Positions 24,308 to 32,852 of a DNA stretch of 64,000 bases are shown one piece after another (the stretch's first letter is position 1; the number at the start of each line of letters is the position of its first letter). The notes under the pieces were generated by a model. It was given only the letters and a program-made list of their open reading frames with translations. It did not search any database and was not told the DNA's origin. The DNA is from Glycomyces buryatensis (GTDB taxonomy: Bacteria > Actinomycetota > Actinomycetes > Mycobacteriales > Micromonosporaceae), in the NCBI RefSeq assembly GCF_004912275.1, contig NZ_STGY01000073.1, positions 124,001 to 188,000 of the forward strand, in the 5' to 3' direction. The translations under genes and the position numbers were made by a program.

Positions 24308-24970
24308 TCACGAACCCATTGTGCCCGAAGGGCCCCGCTCCTCCTGGATCCGAGCGGACGCCGCGATGTGTGCGATTCGGCGCAGTGCGGCCAGGACGGT
24401 CTCCCCGAGGACGGTCCCAATGACCGCCTGCTCGACGTTCACGCCCCCCTCGCCGGTTGCCTCCGCGATCGCCTCCATGTCCGCCGAGGCCAGCTGTGCC
24501 GCCGCGTCCGCGTAATGGCCCAGCACCTCCTGCGGGTCGCGATTGCCCAGCCGGTAGTACGCCGCCATCGCCGTCACCAGCGCGTCGCGGTACATCGGCG
24601 GGGCCACCTCGGCCCAGCCGTACTCCTCCAGCAGTGCGTCGACCGTCCGCTCCGCCGCCTGCGTGGTGCCCTCGCTGGCCAGGGAGAACTTCGGTTCGCG
24701 GTGCGTGGCCGCCAGGGCCGCGCCCATCGCCTGGAAGGCCGACTCCGGATGGCGGGCCAGGATCGTCAGGACCTCGCCGATCTGCGCGACCGACAGGCCG
24801 GCCGTCTCCGACAGCGCCCGGATCAGCAGCAACCGGTGGACGTGCTCGGGCCCGTACTCGACCGTGTTGCCCTCGCCGTGCACACCGGAAGGCAGGAGGT
24901 GTTCCCGCAGGTAGTACTTGATCGTGGCAGCCGGGACGCCGGTCCGCTCCGAAAGCTCCCCGATTCGCAT
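24308..24970 (-). CDS. MerR-family transcriptional regulator
   Basis: The product has 220 residues. The N-terminal MerR DNA-binding domain is MRIGELSERTGVPAATIKYY, then LREHLLPSG and YGPEHVHRLLLIRAL. The C-terminal 140 residues are helical and resemble a ligand-binding TipAS/TetR-like bundle, but with no metal-binding Cys set, so an organic effector is more likely. It appears leaderless: minus-strand TAGACT (24978-24983) ends 7 bases before the ATG. The spermidine-synthase-like gene 75 bp downstream may be its target. Confidence 0.88.
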   Translation of the reverse strand: MRIGELSERTGVPAATIKYYLREHLLPSGVHGEGNTVEYGPEHVHRLLLIRALSETAGLSVAQIGEVLTILARHPESAFQAMGAALAATHREPKFSLASEGTTQAAERTVDALLEEYGWAEVAPPMYRDALVTAMAAYYRLGNRDPQEVLGHYADAAAQLASADMEAIAEATGEGGVNVEQAVIGTVLGETVLAALRRIAHIAASARIQEERGPSGTMGS

Positions 24971-24977
24971 AGGACGG

Positions 24978-24983
24978 AGTCTA
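24978..24983 (-). promoter_or_regulatory. -10 element for the leaderless merR-family gene
   Basis: Minus-strand TAGACT is followed by 7 bases and then ATG at 24970. Confidence 0.55.
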
Positions 24984-25090
24984 TGACGGAATGCGCGGTC
25001 GCGTTACGGTTGAGCCACGGCAGGATCCCCCCGCCTCCTTCTCACCGAGCCCCGACGCGGAAAGGCCACCCGATGCGGACCAGCCCTCCC

Positions 25091-25340
25091 GTCGCCCACC
25101 ACCACCCGAACCCGAAGGCGCCCGCGCCTCCCGCGCCCACCTCCGTCGCCCACCACCCCCCGAACCCGCAGGCGCCCGCGCCTACCGCCCCCACCTCCGT
25201 CGCCCACCCCCACCCGAACCCGCAGGCGCCCGCGCCTACCGCCCTCCCCCCCGCCGCCCACCACCACCCGAACCCGAAGGCGCCCGCGCCTACCGCGCTC
25301 ACCTCCGTCGCCGGGCGACACCCACATCCGAAGGCGCTTC
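25091..25340. repeat. 54-bp minisatellite, about 4.7 copies
   Basis: Units start at 25091, 25145, 25199, 25253 and 25307 (last one partial and diverged). Each reads GTCGCCCACC followed by CCCGAACCCGAAGGCGCC and a C-rich end. Because 54 is divisible by three, several frames stay open on both strands (an 18-residue Pro/His or Gly/Trp-rich repeat), but no frame has a convincing start. It fills the space between the MerR and heparinase-like genes. Confidence 0.85.
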
Positions 25341-25385
25341 GCGCCCGCCGCGCTCACCCGCGCCCTGAACACGAATGGCTTTGCC

Positions 25386-26924
25386 GTGACTGATCCCCGA
25401 ACGGCTCTCATGGCCGAGCTGCGAGAGCTTGCGACGCAGCCGATCCCCGACTTCGATCCCGCGCTGGCCGACGACTACGCCGAGACCGGGCGGCGCCTGC
25501 CGTACGAGAACCAGTACTTCGCGCGCCGCCGCCACCTCGCGGCGCTCGCGATCGCCGGCGAGTCGGGGCAGCTCGACGAGGTTCTCGAGGCGATCTGCGA
25601 GGAGAAGTCCTGGGCGCTGCCCGCCCACTGGGACGAGGCCGAGCCGCGCACCTGCGTCGACCTGTTCGCCTGCGAGAGCGCCCAGACCCTGGCCGAGATC
25701 CTGGTCCTGCGCCCGGACCTCGAATCGGCGAAGCGCGTCCGCGAGGAGATCTTCGCGCGCGTCATCGACCCGCTGTTCGACTCCGAGGAGCCGTACTGGT
25801 GGGAGGAGCGGATCTCGAATTGGACGGCCGTGTGCGCCGGGGCGGCGGGGATGGCCGCGCTCGCGCTCGGCGTCGACACCGACACCGTCCGGGCCCGCAT
25901 CATCCCCGTGCTCCAGAGCTACCTGTTCTCCTTCGGTCCCGACGGCGGCTGCGTCGAGGGGATCGACTACTGGGTCTACGGCTTCGGCTACTTCACCTAC
26001 TTCGCCGAGGCCTGGCGGGACGCCACCGGCGAGGACCTGTTGGCCGGCACCGAGGCGATCGCCTCGTTCCCGGCGGCCGTGCAGCTGTACCCGCGCTCGT
26101 TCGCGACCTTCGGCGACGCCCGCTCGGACGCGGTGCTGCCGAACGGCCTCCTCGCCCGCCTGGCCGACCGCCTGGGCGTCGATCTGCCGGTCGTGGAGCA
26201 CACGCCGACGTTCGCCGACGACTACTGCGCCCGCTGGGCCCACCTCACCCGGACCCTCGAATGGGGACGGGAGCTGGGCGGCCAGATCGCGCCCGGCCGC
26301 ACCCTGCTGGCCGACGTCGGCTGGTATGTCGAGCGCCGCGAGCTCGGCCGCCGCATGTGGTCGCTCGCGGTCAAGGGCGGCTTCAACGCCGAGCCGCACA
26401 ATCACCTCGACCTCGGCTCGTTCATCATCGCCGCCGACGGCGAGCAGCTGGTGTGCGACCCGGGCGCCGGCGAGTACACCGCCGCCTACTTCGGCGACGA
26501 GCGCTACGAGCAGACCCACCCCGCCTCGGCCTGGCACTCGGTGCCGACCGTCGAGGGCGCGTCCCAGCAGGTCGGCGAGGACTCCCGGGCCGAGCTGGTC
26601 TACACCGACGACGGGGTGGACGCCTACATCGACGCCTACGGCGATGGCGCGCTGCTGCGCAAGTTCTCCTGGGACTCCGGCGGCATCGAACTGTTCGACG
26701 CCGGTCCCGAACTGGTCGAGTCCTTCGTCAGCCGCCTCCAGCCCGAACTCGACGGCGACAAGGCCACCTGGATCGGCGAGCGCGGCACCCTCGTCCTCCA
26801 CGGCGTCGATGCGGCGACGGCGGTCATCGAGCACGTCGACACCACCGACCACCACGGCCTGCCCGAGCGGCTATGGGCGCTCCGCTTCTCCTTCACGGGC
26901 GGCCTCCGCTTCGAGCTGCTCTAG
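25386..26924 (+). CDS. Heparinase II/III-like polysaccharide lyase family protein
   Basis: The product has 512 residues. The first half is an all-helical toroid (for example ISNWTAVCAGAAGMAALAL at about 140-160 and EGIDYWVYGFGYFTYFAEAW). The second half has the heparinase II/III beta-sandwich signature FNAEPHNHLDLGSFII (about 335-350), then CDPGAGEYTAAYF and SAWHSVPTVEG. Such enzymes cleave uronic-acid-containing polysaccharides by beta-elimination. There is no signal peptide, so it may act on imported oligosaccharides. The GTG start lacks a clear ribosome site. The 3' end overlaps the convergent SulP gene by 54 bp. Confidence 0.8.
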   Translation: MTDPRTALMAELRELATQPIPDFDPALADDYAETGRRLPYENQYFARRRHLAALAIAGESGQLDEVLEAICEEKSWALPAHWDEAEPRTCVDLFACESAQTLAEILVLRPDLESAKRVREEIFARVIDPLFDSEEPYWWEERISNWTAVCAGAAGMAALALGVDTDTVRARIIPVLQSYLFSFGPDGGCVEGIDYWVYGFGYFTYFAEAWRDATGEDLLAGTEAIASFPAAVQLYPRSFATFGDARSDAVLPNGLLARLADRLGVDLPVVEHTPTFADDYCARWAHLTRTLEWGRELGGQIAPGRTLLADVGWYVERRELGRRMWSLAVKGGFNAEPHNHLDLGSFIIAADGEQLVCDPGAGEYTAAYFGDERYEQTHPASAWHSVPTVEGASQQVGEDSRAELVYTDDGVDAYIDAYGDGALLRKFSWDSGGIELFDAGPELVESFVSRLQPELDGDKATWIGERGTLVLHGVDAATAVIEHVDTTDHHGLPERLWALRFSFTGGLRFELL

Positions 26925-28601
26925 CAGCCCGTCGGCCCGCAGCCGGTCGCGCGCGGCGGCGATGGCCTCGCTGGTGTGCTCGAACAGTCGACCCCGCTGC
27001 CACAGCGGCTCCAGGATCCCCAGGGCCGCCAGCGGCTTTGAGTGGAGCGGCTCCAGGCCCGAGAGGTAGACCGCGATGCCGCGGTGCTCCAGGCGCTTGA
27101 TCGCGTCGGCCAGGACCGTCGCGCCCGAAGCATCCAGCGTCGACACCCGGCTCATGCGCAGGACCACCACGCGCACGTCGGCGACGTCGAGCAGTTGGAG
27201 CAGGAAACGGTGCGCGGCGGCGAAGAACAGCGGACCTTCGAGCCGGTAGGCCACGATGTGCTCGTGGAGCAGCGCCGTCTCCTCGTCGTGGTGGTCGGTC
27301 TCCTCGATCGGCTCTCGCTCGACCGTCATCGATCGCGAGATCCGGCCCAGTGCCAGCAGTCCCGCCAGCGCGATTCCCATGGCCACCGCCCACACCAGGT
27401 TGAACAGGACGGTCGCCGCCAGCGTCAAGGTCATGACCGCCGCGTCGGCGCGGGTCGACCGCGCGAGCGCCAGCATCGAGCCGACCTCGATCATCCGGAT
27501 CGACGTCGCGATGAGCACCCCGGCGAGGGCGGCGAGCGGCACGTGGGCGACGACGGGCGCGAGCAGGACCATCATGAGCGCCAATACGATCGCATGCGAG
27601 AGCGCCGCCGTCCGCCCGGCCGCGCCCGCCCGCACGTTCACCGCCGTGCGCGCCAGCGCCCCCGAGGACGGCATGCCGCCGAAGAACGGAGTGACCAGGT
27701 TCGCCAGGCCCTGCCCGAGCAGTTCCCGGTCCGGGTTGTGGTGCTGGTCGACGGTCATATTGTCGGCCACGGTCGCCGACAGCAGCGACTCCAGCGCGCA
27801 CAGGGCGCACACCGCGACGGCCGCGGCGACCAGGTCGGGGATCTCGGCCGGATCGAAGAACGACGTGTCCGGGGCCGGAATGGAACTCGGCAGCGCCCCG
27901 ATCACCGACACGTCGGCCGCGAGGTACCAGGTCGTGACGGAGGCGCCGATGACCGCCAGCAGCGGCACCGGGATCAGCGAGTGCAGCCGGGAGCCGAGCA
28001 GGATCGCGGCCGTCACCGCCGCCGAGACCGTCAGCGGCTGCCAGTGGGGCTCCGCAATGAATTCGGCGACCGAATCCCAAGCGCCCGTGAGAATGTGCTC
28101 GTTCTGCGCCGGCAGGCCCAGCGCCGGCGGCAACTGCTGCAATGCGATCACCACCCCGACACCGGCGGTGAAGCCCTCCACCACCGGCACCGGCACGTAC
28201 CGCGCGTAGCGCCCGGCCCCGCACACGGCGAGGGCCACCAGCATCAGACCGGCCATGAGCCCGACCAGGAGTACGCCCGCGTGGCTGTGGGTCGCCGCCA
28301 GCGGCACCAGCACCACCGCCATCGTCCCGGTCGGCCCGGTGACCTGAAGGTTCGAGCCGCCCAGGATCGCCGCGAGCGCCCCGGCGATGATCGAGGTGAT
28401 GAGCCCGGCGAAGGCCCCCAGTCCCGAGGCGATCCCGAAGCCGAGCGCCAGCGGCAGGGCCACCACCGCGACGGTGACCCCCGCGAGCAGATCGGTGTGC
28501 CAGTGGCGGCGCAGCGGCGCCAGGTCCGAGCGGCCGGGGAACAGCTGCCTGAATCGTCGGGGTTTCGCCTGGGATGCCACTCGTACCGCTGCCATGGTCA
28601 T
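26871..28601 (-). CDS. SulP-family anion transporter with STAS domain
   Basis: The product has 576 residues. The membrane part has about 11-14 helices with the SulP marks LLAGVTVAVVALPLALGFG and LQVTGPTGTMAVVL at the N-terminus and FFGGMPSSGALARTAVNVRAG in the middle. A C-terminal STAS domain (about 440-550) includes VVLRMSRVSTLDASGATVL. Family members carry sulfate, bicarbonate or dicarboxylates; the substrate cannot be told. ATG 28601 or 28595 are both possible starts, neither with a good ribosome site. Confidence 0.92.
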   Translation of the reverse strand: MTMAAVRVASQAKPRRFRQLFPGRSDLAPLRRHWHTDLLAGVTVAVVALPLALGFGIASGLGAFAGLITSIIAGALAAILGGSNLQVTGPTGTMAVVLVPLAATHSHAGVLLVGLMAGLMLVALAVCGAGRYARYVPVPVVEGFTAGVGVVIALQQLPPALGLPAQNEHILTGAWDSVAEFIAEPHWQPLTVSAAVTAAILLGSRLHSLIPVPLLAVIGASVTTWYLAADVSVIGALPSSIPAPDTSFFDPAEIPDLVAAAVAVCALCALESLLSATVADNMTVDQHHNPDRELLGQGLANLVTPFFGGMPSSGALARTAVNVRAGAAGRTAALSHAIVLALMMVLLAPVVAHVPLAALAGVLIATSIRMIEVGSMLALARSTRADAAVMTLTLAATVLFNLVWAVAMGIALAGLLALGRISRSMTVEREPIEETDHHDEETALLHEHIVAYRLEGPLFFAAAHRFLLQLLDVADVRVVVLRMSRVSTLDASGATVLADAIKRLEHRGIAVYLSGLEPLHSKPLAALGILEPLWQRGRLFEHTSEAIAAARDRLRADGLLEQLEAEAAREGEAERP

Positions 28602-28686
28602 ATTGTCGGGGAACGGGACTGGTGAACCCGGCGGATGCGAACCGTCGGCGGGTTGCTTCGCCGTCGGCCGGATTCGGCTGCTGCCG

Positions 28687-28692
28687 TAGGAT
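28687..28692 (+). promoter_or_regulatory. -10 element for a leaderless gene
   Basis: TAGGAT ends 7 bases before the GTG at 28700. It overlaps the ATG at 28691, which argues against that ATG as start. Confidence 0.5.
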
Positions 28693-28699
28693 GGCGCCC

Positions 28700-29119
28700 G
28701 TGCGAGTCAAGGGAATGGAACTGGCCGTCCGCGTCGGCGGGGCCTGCGTCGTGAGCGCCGCCGCCGTGCTCGCCGCCGTCCTGGAGTCGTTCCTGGTGCC
28801 CTTCTACCTCGGCACCGTGGCCGTGCCGCTGGCCGGCGCGCTCGCCTTCGCCCTCAACTGGGGCCTGGCCGGGCTCGGCGTGTGGTGGACCGGCGGACGT
28901 TGGGCCGCGGTGCTCACCTCCGCCATCTGGTTCGTCGTCGTCCTCTTCGCGTCGGCCCCGACCGCGGCCGGCTCGCTCGTGATCACCAGCGGCCTGAACG
29001 GGTACGCGCTGCTGCTGGCCGGGACCGCCGGGGTCGCCGTGTCGCTGTGGCAGTATTTTCGTCCCAGACCGAATCGACAGCTTTCGCACCCCTCGATCCA
29101 GAAGGAGTCCTCATCGTGA
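28700..29119 (+). CDS. DUF6113-like four-helix membrane protein
   Basis: The product has 139 residues from GTG 28700 (142 if ATG 28691 is used). Four hydrophobic stretches occupy most of it (for example VVSAAAVLAAVLESFLVPFY and AVLTSAIWFVVVLF), with LNGYALLLAG in the last. The pattern recalls DUF6113 proteins of Streptomyces; function unknown. The stop overlaps the next start (GTGA), so the two membrane proteins are probably made together. Confidence 0.75.
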   Translation: MRVKGMELAVRVGGACVVSAAAVLAAVLESFLVPFYLGTVAVPLAGALAFALNWGLAGLGVWWTGGRWAAVLTSAIWFVVVLFASAPTAAGSLVITSGLNGYALLLAGTAGVAVSLWQYFRPRPNRQLSHPSIQKESSS

Positions 29120-29610
29120 CCCTCTTCAATCGCCTTTTGATGCCGCACTGGCCCTCGATCTACGGCTTCGCGCTGGCGTTGATCGCGTCCAACCTCGTCG
29201 GGCGGATCATCGCCGGGCGGCTGGACGACGGCACCGAGGCCACCGCCGACACCGGCGAGCTCATCGGGTTGATCACCTACCTGTCGATGGCCGCCGTGGC
29301 GATCGCCGCCGGGATCTGGTGGGGCGTGCGGCGTCAGCGGGGGGAGATCGTGCCCGAGCTGCTGCCGATCTTCGTGGTCGCGACGCTGGTGTCGGTGCTG
29401 CTGAACCCGGTCATCGCCCGGATCGACTACCCCAGCGTCGACGGGATCTTCTCGCAGATCGTGCTGTTCTTCGCCACGCTCGTGGTCTCCGGCTTCGTCG
29501 GCTACCTGATCGTCATGGCGCTCGGCGTGGACCAGTACGGCCGCCAGCTCAAGGCCACCGAGGCCGCCTGGGAGAAGAAGGCGAACCCGGCGAAGGCCGC
29601 GGCCGCCTAA
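29116..29610 (+). CDS. Hypothetical four-helix membrane protein
   Basis: The product has 164 residues from GTG 29116 with GAAGGAG 9 bases upstream. Hydrophobic segments lie at about residues 14-32, 50-68, 82-100 and 115-137, with a lysine- and alanine-rich cytoplasmic tail. It is translationally coupled to the preceding gene. No recognised family. A long open frame runs antisense through it from the acetyltransferase gene, but the membrane-helix composition and ribosome site support this strand. Confidence 0.8.
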   Translation: MTLFNRLLMPHWPSIYGFALALIASNLVGRIIAGRLDDGTEATADTGELIGLITYLSMAAVAIAAGIWWGVRRQRGEIVPELLPIFVVATLVSVLLNPVIARIDYPSVDGIFSQIVLFFATLVVSGFVGYLIVMALGVDQYGRQLKATEAAWEKKANPAKAAAA

Positions 29611-30534
29611 GCGGACCGTTCCGGGAGTCCGGTACCAGTAGCGGTAGCGCTCGGTGTAGCCGAGCTTTCCGTACATGGCGAGGGCGGCCTCGTTGTCGGT
29701 CTCGACCTGGAGCGCCGCCCGGCTCGCGCCGCTGCGGAAGCCCCAGGACTCCAACGCGTGCAGGATCTCGGTCCCGAGCCCGCGCCGCCGGTATTCGGGC
29801 AGCGTGCCGATGCCGGAGATCATCACCAGGTCGCCTTCGATCGCGCCGCGCCCGCGCGCGACGAGGACGCCGGCTTCGGTGATCTCGGCGAAACCCCGCC
29901 TCGGCCCCGAGCCCAGGATCTTCGCGGCCACTTCCGGCATGCCGCGACCGACCTGTTCCAGCAGGTCCTCGCTCGGCCGGTGCACGATGCGGGCCGCACC
30001 GTCGTAGCCGTCCCCGCCCAGCTCCTTCGTGAGCACCGCCGTGCGGGCTTCGTCCGTCCAGCCGCGCGAGGCCAGTTCCTCGTCGAGGCGCTTCGCGATC
30101 GGCGCGACGGCGATGAGCGGGCGCTCGCCGCGCTCGGCGTACCAGCGCTCGACCGCCGCGATGGCCGCGTCGAGGCTGAGATCGGATTCGGTGAGCGCCA
30201 GCACCGAGTTGGCTCGGCGCGTGTACCCGTCGGAGTAGCGTAGAAGCCATCCACCCAGGTCTTCGGCCTCCACGGGGGGCCAGGCGGCGGCCAGGAGCCG
30301 TTCGAGCTCAAGGATCTCGGAGAACGGGGTGGGCCTCGGCGGGATGGGACGGGCCGCGGCCACGTCGCCGATCGGGACGGTGACCGTTGTCCCCGCCGCG
30401 GAGCGCACTTCCAGACGTTCGGTGTCCCAGTGGATAAGCTCACCAGTAACGTCGCGGTATCGGCGGCCCGGAGCCGCGTCGTGCAGTCGAATTCGGACCG
30501 CGACCCGCAGGCCCACGTGTTCAGGTCCCAGCAT
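29607..30534 (-). CDS. GNAT-family N-acetyltransferase, frame lacking its expected stop
   Basis: About 305 residues are recognisable: an N-terminal strand-rich domain (RIRLHDAAPGRRYRDVTGEL, then RLEVRSAAGTTVTVPIGDV), a middle helical part, and a C-terminal GNAT domain with the acetyl-CoA motif LPEYRRRGLGTEIL and ALAMYGKLGYTERYRYWYR. ATG 30534 has AAGGGG upstream. As sequenced, the frame does not stop after RYWYRTPGTVR but stays open to 28804, antisense to two membrane genes. A TAG in the next frame at 29607-29609 would end the protein normally, so a frameshift or sequence error near 29620 is likely; I give that end. Confidence 0.7.
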
Positions 30535-30631
30535 CTGGCGCACCCCTTGCCTTCGGATCTCGTAATGGAAATAAGCTTTAGGCTCATCACAGCGCAGTCC
30601 GCCCGATTGCGCGCCGTAGGAAGGACGACTC

Positions 30632-30952
30632 GTGACATACGTAATCGCCGAGCCGTGCGTGGATGTTCTCGACAAGGCCTGCATTGAAGAGTGCCCGGTC
30701 GACTGCATCTACGAAGGCAACCGGATGCTCTACATCCACCCCGACGAGTGTGTCGACTGCGGGGCGTGCGAGCCGGTGTGCCCGGTGGAGGCGATCTTCT
30801 ACGAAGATGACGTCCCCGACGAATGGGACGGCTACACCAAGGCCAACGTCGACTTCTTCGACGAGGTCGGCAGCCCCGGCGGGGCCTCCAAGGTCGGCAA
30901 GATCGACAAGGACGACCCGTTCGTGGCCGGACAGCCGGCCAAGGAGGAATAG
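30632..30952 (+). CDS. fdxA: 7Fe ferredoxin (FdxA/FdxC type)
   Basis: The product has 106 residues. Cysteines 9, 17, 21/25 and 40, 43, 46, 50 give the [3Fe-4S] and [4Fe-4S] pattern: [10 protein letters not shown] near the N-terminus and [16 protein letters not shown] in the second cluster. Cys9-x7-Cys17 is the spacing of seven-iron ferredoxins, where the eight-iron forms have shorter gaps. It carries electrons to oxidoreductases or P450s. The GTG start is divergent from the acetyltransferase gene. Its linkage to dapC is a conserved actinobacterial pair. Confidence 0.95.
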   Translation: MTYVIAEPCVDVLDKACIEECPVDCIYEGNRMLYIHPDECVDCGACEPVCPVEAIFYEDDVPDEWDGYTKANVDFFDEVGSPGGASKVGKIDKDDPFVAGQPAKEE

Positions 30953-30957
30953 CCGAC

Positions 30958-32079
30958 GTGGCGTTCCGCCGTCTGCACAGCGCCTCTCCGGCGCGGCGGC
31001 TGCCCCAGTTCCCCTGGGACCGCTTGGCCCCGTACAAGGAACAGGCGGCGGCACACGCCGGCGGACTGGTCGACCTGTCGGTCGGCGGTCCCGTCGACGA
31101 GGTCGCCCCGCTCATCCGCGAGGCGCTGTGCGAGGCGGCCGCCCGGCCCGGTTACCCCACCGTCGCCGGCACGCCCGGGCTGCGGGAGGCGATCCGCTCC
31201 TGGCTCCACCGCCACACCGGCGTGGGCCCGGACGTGGCGGTGCTGCCCACCGTCGGCTCCAAGGAACTGGTCGCGAACCTCCCCGCCCAGCTGGGCATCG
31301 TCGCAGGAGAAGCCGTGTCCTACCCCGACATCGCCTACCCGACGTACGAGATCGGGGCGGTGCTGGCCAAGGCCGACGCGCTGCCCGTGGCCGACCCGCG
31401 CGACGGTGCGGGGTCCCGCCTGCGGCTGGCCTGGATCAACTACCCGACCAACCCGACCGGCGAGGTCGCCTCGGTCGAGTATCTGCGCGACCTGGTCCGC
31501 TGGGCCCGCGAGAGCGGCGTGGTCCTCGCCGGCGACGAGTGCTACCTCACCCTCGGGTGGGACGAGGAGCACCCGCCGGTGTCGATCCTCGACCCGCGCG
31601 TGAACGACGGCGACCTCACCGGACTGCTGGCGGCGCACTCGCTCTCGAAGCGCTCCAGCCTGGCCGGATACCGCTCGGCGTTCCTCGCCGGGGATCCGGC
31701 GATCATCGCCGATCTTTTGGAGATCCGCCGCCACTCGGGCTTCATGATTCCGTGGCCGGTCCAGCAGGCCACCATCGCGGCCCTGCACGACGAGGAGCAC
31801 GCGATCGAGCAGCGCGCCCGGTACGGCGCGCGCCGCCAGACCCTGTTGGACGCCTTCGAATCCGCCGGGTTCCGCATCGAGGGCTCCCACGCGGGCCTGT
31901 ACCTGTGGACCACTCGCGACGAGGACTGCTGGACGACCATCGAGTGGCTCGCCGACCGCGGCATCCTGGCCGCCCCGGGGGAGTTCTACGGGGCGGGCGG
32001 AGGCCGGCACGTGCGCGTGGCGCTGACGGCCACCGACGAACGCGTCGCCGAGGCCGCACTGCGCCTCGCGAAAGAGTGA
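30958..32079 (+). CDS. dapC: N-succinyldiaminopimelate aminotransferase DapC
   Basis: The product has 373 residues of the class I/II PLP aminotransferase fold. Visible motifs are VGGPVDE, GYPTVAGTPGLREAI, the NYPTNPTGEVAS substrate/PLP segment, DECYLTLGW, and the PLP lysine in AAHSLSKRSSLAGYR. It makes N-succinyl-LL-diaminopimelate for lysine and peptidoglycan. The GTG at 30958 is 5 bp after the ferredoxin stop, with AAGGAGGA inside the ferredoxin end; the two are co-transcribed. A strong terminator follows. Confidence 0.93.
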   Translation: MAFRRLHSASPARRLPQFPWDRLAPYKEQAAAHAGGLVDLSVGGPVDEVAPLIREALCEAAARPGYPTVAGTPGLREAIRSWLHRHTGVGPDVAVLPTVGSKELVANLPAQLGIVAGEAVSYPDIAYPTYEIGAVLAKADALPVADPRDGAGSRLRLAWINYPTNPTGEVASVEYLRDLVRWARESGVVLAGDECYLTLGWDEEHPPVSILDPRVNDGDLTGLLAAHSLSKRSSLAGYRSAFLAGDPAIIADLLEIRRHSGFMIPWPVQQATIAALHDEEHAIEQRARYGARRQTLLDAFESAGFRIEGSHAGLYLWTTRDEDCWTTIEWLADRGILAAPGEFYGAGGGRHVRVALTATDERVAEAALRLAKE

Positions 32080-32101
32080 CCCGGCCGAAAACGACATAGG
32101 A

Positions 32102-32136
32102 CGAGGGGCCCGCGGCCGGATGCCGCGGGCCCCTCG
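32102..32136. terminator. 15-bp bidirectional terminator
   Basis: CGAGGGGCCCGCGGC and its complement surround CGGAT between dapC and the convergent secreted-protein gene. Confidence 0.8.
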
Positions 32137-32176
32137 CCCGTTCACACTGGGACTGCCGATTCGCCGAAGCGCCCGG

Positions 32177-32680
32177 TTAGGGAATTTCGGGAGCCGGGAC
32201 CTCGGGGTCCGGGACCTCAGGCGCCGGGACCTCAGGATCCTCCGCGCCCGGAACCTCGGCGCCCGTGACCAGGGCCAGGATCGTCTGGCACGTCTCGTTC
32301 ATCGCCGCGATGTCGGGCACCTCGGCCGGCGGCTCGATGGGCGGCACTCCCGGAATCCCGGGCACCCCCGGAGTCTGCTCCGCGCCCTCCGGCTCCTCGG
32401 CCGGATCCTCGCCCACCTGCGCCTCCAGAGCCGCCTGGAGGTCGGTGAGGCATACCTGGAGTTCCAGGAGCACCGCCGGGTCGGGCACGCCCGGTACGTC
32501 GCCCGCGCCCGGAATCTCCGGCACAGGAGGAGCCTGCTCCACCTGGGTCGATTCGATCTGCCCCGTATCGGTCGCCGCGAAGGCAGGGGAGGCGGCGAAC
32601 GCGGCGATGGGGACGGCGGCCGCCCCGATCAGAACGGTCCTCCAGAGTTTGCTGGTGCGGTTTGCTTCGGACTGTGCCAT
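32177..32680 (-). CDS. Secreted Pro/Glu-rich protein
   Basis: The product has 167 residues. A signal peptide is clear: basic RTSKLWR, hydrophobic TVLIGAAAVPIAAFAAS, cleavage after PAFAA (about residue 36). The mature part is low-complexity, with PGVPGIPGVPPIEPP and a PEVPAPEVPDPEVPAPEIP end. Two cysteines (QVCLTDL and NETCQTIL) could form a disulfide linking two predicted helices. ATG 32680 has GGAGG 7 bases upstream; the longer frame to 32845 is not needed. Role unknown; a cell-wall or extracellular protein. Confidence 0.8.
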   Translation of the reverse strand: MAQSEANRTSKLWRTVLIGAAAVPIAAFAASPAFAATDTGQIESTQVEQAPPVPEIPGAGDVPGVPDPAVLLELQVCLTDLQAALEAQVGEDPAEEPEGAEQTPGVPGIPGVPPIEPPAEVPDIAAMNETCQTILALVTGAEVPGAEDPEVPAPEVPDPEVPAPEIP

Positions 32681-32852
32681 GCGGATTCCTCCGTGTAGAT
32701 TGCTGGCTACTTTCCGATATGGACCATAGGTCGCCTGCGAGACAGTCTCAGCAGTTCGCTGAAAACAACCCGCATTAGTCCGAAATCGCCGATCGTTAGC
32801 TTGGATCGGATACGGCTTGCCGGATGTCGGTCCCCCGGGACACACTTAGCGG

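Noticed and set aside
25091-25340. CRISPR-like array
   Set aside because: The units are contiguous 54-bp repeats with no unique spacers and no cas genes nearby.
24991-25368. Pro/Arg-rich protein across the minisatellite
   Set aside because: Several frames are equally open because the unit length is divisible by three; none has a ribosome site or normal composition.
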